A DNA stretch of 58,513 nucleotides, taken from positions 42,790-101,302 of the forward strand of contig JAFDVL010000013.1 in assembly GCA_018268995.1 (NCBI GenBank), read 5' to 3'. The stretch is from Acidobacteriota bacterium (lineage in GTDB: Bacteria > Acidobacteriota > Blastocatellia > RBC074). The translations under genes were made by a program, and so were the position numbers. This document shows positions 58,452 to 58,513 of this stretch, one piece after another. The notes beneath the pieces were generated by a model. It worked only from the letters and a program-made list of their open reading frames with translations. It did not search any database and had not been told where the DNA came from. The stretch's first letter is position 1. Every line of letters begins with the position of its first letter.

Positions 58452-58513
58452 ATGAATCGAAGAATTGACCTAGATCGAATCGCAATTGCGTGTACGGCAA
58501 ACATCTTGTTTGC
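58452..58513 (+). CDS. Possible start of a plus-strand gene running off the window
   Basis: From ATG 58452 the frame stays open to the window end (MNRRIDLDRIAIACTANILF). No clear ribosome site is seen, only 20 codons are visible and no family can be named. The rest of 58331-58513 shows nothing recognisable. Confidence 0.15.
   Translation, partial: MNRRIDLDRIAIACTANILF

Overview
The window looks like a stretch of an Acidobacteriota chromosome, probably Blastocatellia or a relative; this is inferred from content, not from a marker gene. The signs are two secreted proteins ending in the Solibacter-type C-terminal domain (TIGR03437-like), dispersed GC-rich palindromes that translate as 'SAGVPPA'-type peptides, a TPR-CHAT protein beside an ECF sigma factor, and large extracellular proteins built from Ig, IPT/TIG, BACON and propeller modules.

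Region 1 (1-7.5 kb, mostly + strand) is a decayed integrated element. It begins with the 3' end of a tRNA-Cys and the C-terminus of a tyrosine integrase, which is broken by a small inverted-repeat element flanked by a 10-bp direct repeat. Next come remnants of a type-2 BREX defence locus (pglX with an internal deletion, a piece of pglY). Then come collapsed siphovirus-like genes: tail proteins, an M15 peptidase/small-terminase fusion and a large-terminase/portal fusion. An intact-looking Phd/RelE-type toxin-antitoxin pair sits among them. A matching scrap of phage head and connector genes lies at 46.8-47.4 kb, beside a truncated IS5-type transposase.

Region 2 (7.6-24.8 kb, - strand) holds five exported-protein genes: a small secreted protein, a 2285-residue modular lipase/propeller protein, two Ig/IPT/dockerin-like/TIGR03437 proteins and a FecR-like lipoprotein. 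Spacing is tight except for a 300-base gap with possible RNA structure.

Region 3 (25.0-40.7 kb, - strand) is the most unusual part. A close-packed operon joins a tubulin/FtsZ-like protein and a large Hsp70/actin-like ATPase to a DUF2085-von Willebrand A-like membrane protein, a small three-helix membrane protein, several zinc-ribbon and coiled-coil membrane proteins, a sulfatase-modifying-factor-like/TonB-C lipoprotein, a zinc-ribbon TPR protein and a D-aminoacylase. Two of its proteins share a zinc cassette and two share another cytoplasmic cassette, so the products probably form one membrane-associated machine. I do not recognise this combination as a characterised system.

Region 4 (41.0-46.2 kb, - strand) is a signalling cluster: TPR-CHAT protease-like protein, ECF sigma factor and membrane anti-sigma-like protein.

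Region 5 (47.8-58.5 kb, - strand) has a broken HigA-like antitoxin, a small winged-helix protein, four paralogous secreted S8 (subtilisin-like) proteases ending in hexapeptide repeats (ILGDGT/IMxxDG type), and a DUF4081-like GNAT acetyltransferase. Three of the proteases and the acetyltransferase share a conserved upstream element, and three of these units end in the same terminator hairpin, so the array looks built from repeated leader-gene-terminator cassettes.
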